DNA of 64,000 bases from CAVQAH01 sp963784195 (GTDB lineage: Bacteria; Acidobacteriota; Vicinamibacteria; Vicinamibacterales; 2-12-FULL-66-21), in contig CAWARA010000025.1 in NCBI GenBank assembly GCA_963784195.1, forward strand, positions 186,001-250,000, in the 5' to 3' direction. The notes below the pieces were generated by a model. That model saw nothing but the letters and a program-made list of their open reading frames with translations. It ran no database searches and was not told where the DNA came from. Below are positions 62,594-64,000 of this stretch, in pieces (positions within the stretch are counted from its first letter, which is position 1; the number at the start of each line of letters is the position of its first letter). A program made the position numbers and the translations under genes.

Positions 62594-62748
62594 GCGCTGG
62601 AGCTTATCAGAGGTTGTCGACGTCCACCTTCGCGCTGCGCGCTACGGTGGACAACCTTCGCAGGGCTTGCCAACCGTAGCGCACGCTGAATTGGCAGGCG
62701 TGAGCGAAGGTTGGAACCGAACGTCGGGGCCGTCCGTCTAGTCGCCAG
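62594..62748. repeat. Short inverted repeats between divergent genes
   Basis: AGGTTGTCGACGTCCACCTT near 62611 and GGTGGACAACCT near 62647 pair around CGCGCTGCGCGCTAC, and CGAAGGTTG and CAACCTTCG recur several times up to 62713. This resembles the dispersed hairpin elements elsewhere in the window. Confidence 0.55.
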
Positions 62749-64000
62749 ATGGACTCTTTCTGGCTGGATCTGAAATACGCCGTGCGCACGCTCGCGGCGC
62801 GGCCAGCGTTCACGGTTCTCGCCGTGCTGACGTTGTCGATTGGCATCGGCGTGAACGCCGTTGCCTTCAACGCATTCAATTCCCTCTTCTTCAAGCCGTT
62901 CCGCTTTGCCAACTCCGAAACACTCGGCTGGATCGTTCCTGGTGCGGTCAACGGAACGCAGCAGCTCTCGCTCCAGGACTATCGGTATCTCGCGGAGGCG
63001 AACCGGACGTTCGAAGGCATCGTCGCCGAAGGACGGACGCCGCTCGCCATGCGGGACGGCGGCCGGAACCAGCAGGTGTGGGCGCTGATCGTGTCCGGCA
63101 ACTATCTATCGATCCTGCAGGTCAAACCGGAGCTCGGCCGGATCTTCACCGAGTCTGACACCCGTACCAGCGACATCATCGCCGTCGTCAGCCATCGATT
63201 CTGGTTCGACACACTCGGCGGCGGCACGATCGCCAGCCGCACGGTGACGATCAACGGGCGCGACGTGTCGATCATTGGCGTGCTCCCGGACGAATTTCAG
63301 GGTCCCGGTGGCCTGTACGAGCCGGACATCTGGATTCCCCTGGAACAGATCGCGGCGCTCGACCTGCCGCAGGACTTCCAGGGCACGCCACGCGCATGGC
63401 TCGGCACTGCGGGACGGCTGCGGCCGGACGTCACCGCTGCCCAGGCGCAGGCCGATCTGGACGGCCTCGCCGTCAGCCTTTCCTTCTATCGTGCTGACGC
63501 CCCTGATCGGACGAAGCTGACGTATATCCCCGTTCGTGACGGCAATCCACAGGTTCGCAGCCTCGCACGGATGGCCTATATCGGTCTCGCGGTCGTCGGC
63601 GTGGTTCTGCTGATCGCCTGCTTCAACATGGCCGGGCTCCTGCTTGCCCGGGCGGTCGAGCGGCAGAGCGAGATCGGTATCCGCGCAGCCATGGGGGCAA
63701 GTCGCGGACGGATTCTTCGACAACTCGTGACGGAAGGTCTCGTTCTGGCGCTCCTCGGTGGAATCGCCTCCCTCGTCGTCGCTGCATGGAGCGCTGACCT
63801 GCTCTCGACATTCAGCCTTCCGTCTCCAATCCCCCAGCGCGTGCACATGTCGATCGATGGGCGGCTGATCGGATTCACGCTCGCGATGGTGATCGTCGCC
63901 GGCGTGCTCCCCGCCGTCATGCCGGCTTTTCACGCGACGAAGGCCGACGTGCTGCGGTCGATCCGGTCGCAATCGGAGAGCGGCGCGCGGCCGTCGCGGG
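62749..64000 (+). CDS. ADOP-type ABC permease, 5' part
   Basis: The frame is open from the ATG at 62749 to the window edge (417 codons), so the 3' half is missing. MDSFWLDLKYAVRTLAARPA and LTLSIGIGVNAVAFNAFNSL are the ADOP opening; a periplasmic region follows (SLQDYRYLAEANRTFEGIVA, RTVTINGRDVSIIGVLPDEF), and then first-half permease helices (AYIGLAVVGVVLLIACFNMA, GLVLALLGGIASLVVAAWSA). It is the fifth ADOP gene of the window and the only one on the plus strand. It is divergent from the APC permease. Confidence 0.9.
   Translation, partial: MDSFWLDLKYAVRTLAARPAFTVLAVLTLSIGIGVNAVAFNAFNSLFFKPFRFANSETLGWIVPGAVNGTQQLSLQDYRYLAEANRTFEGIVAEGRTPLAMRDGGRNQQVWALIVSGNYLSILQVKPELGRIFTESDTRTSDIIAVVSHRFWFDTLGGGTIASRTVTINGRDVSIIGVLPDEFQGPGGLYEPDIWIPLEQIAALDLPQDFQGTPRAWLGTAGRLRPDVTAAQAQADLDGLAVSLSFYRADAPDRTKLTYIPVRDGNPQVRSLARMAYIGLAVVGVVLLIACFNMAGLLLARAVERQSEIGIRAAMGASRGRILRQLVTEGLVLALLGGIASLVVAAWSADLLSTFSLPSPIPQRVHMSIDGRLIGFTLAMVIVAGVLPAVMPAFHATKADVLRSIRSQSESGARPSR

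Overview
High-GC bacterial DNA that most resembles Acidobacteriota of the Vicinamibacteria type. This is an inference from gene content: five FtsX/MacB permeases of about 800 residues in the acidobacterial ADOP layout, a tricorn protease, several PP2C (SpoIIE-type) phosphatases, a TPR-tailed Ser/Thr kinase, many Gly-rich secreted proteins, and numerous REP-like hairpin repeats between and inside genes. No 16S or other species marker is present.

Layout. 1-3.2 kb: a MacA-like adaptor (5' end outside the window), ABC ATPase and MacB-like permease. 3.5-7.0 kb: a small secreted protein, then a minus-strand block of AIM24 protein, MBL hydrolase, DksA/TraR protein, ferritin-like protein and folK. 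7.2-11.2 kb: a minus-strand tesA-ybbA-ybbP-like operon with 4-base overlaps. 11.4-16.8 kb: metallophosphoesterase, an L,D-transpeptidase joined to an M23 peptidase, and an ECF sigma/anti-sigma/DUF4097 operon. 17.2-23.5 kb: a receiver-PP2C protein and two LytS/LytTR sensor-regulator pairs converging on a PilT-like ATPase. 23.6-28.6 kb: two ADOP permeases. 28.7-38.4 kb: housekeeping and surface genes (ppa, SYLF lipid binder, HAMP-PP2C, SugE/Gdx exporter, outer-membrane protein, DUF4412, methyltransferase) ending in a membrane-anchored Mrr-like/J-domain fusion.

38.4-47.6 kb looks like an old integrated element. At the right end lie tRNA-Leu(UAA) and a decayed tyrosine integrase; at the left end is a diverged second copy of the tRNA 3' half. 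Inside are a repeat/CAP-domain secreted protein, a Ser/Thr kinase, an unrecognised 314-residue protein and a run of small orphan genes, several belonging to one small-protein family. 47.7-62.7 kb returns to chromosomal-type genes: two ADOP permeases, tricorn protease, a nucleotide-pyrophosphatase-like phosphodiesterase, a MarR-regulated cluster with pdxH, and an APC permease. A fifth ADOP gene runs off the right end.

Two themes cut across the window. First, at least ten genes carry one- or two-base frameshifts, several at homopolymers, so many breaks are probably uncorrected assembly indels. Second, four families of short hairpin repeats recur, sometimes inside coding sequence, where they form protein termini or separate a signal peptide from its enzyme.
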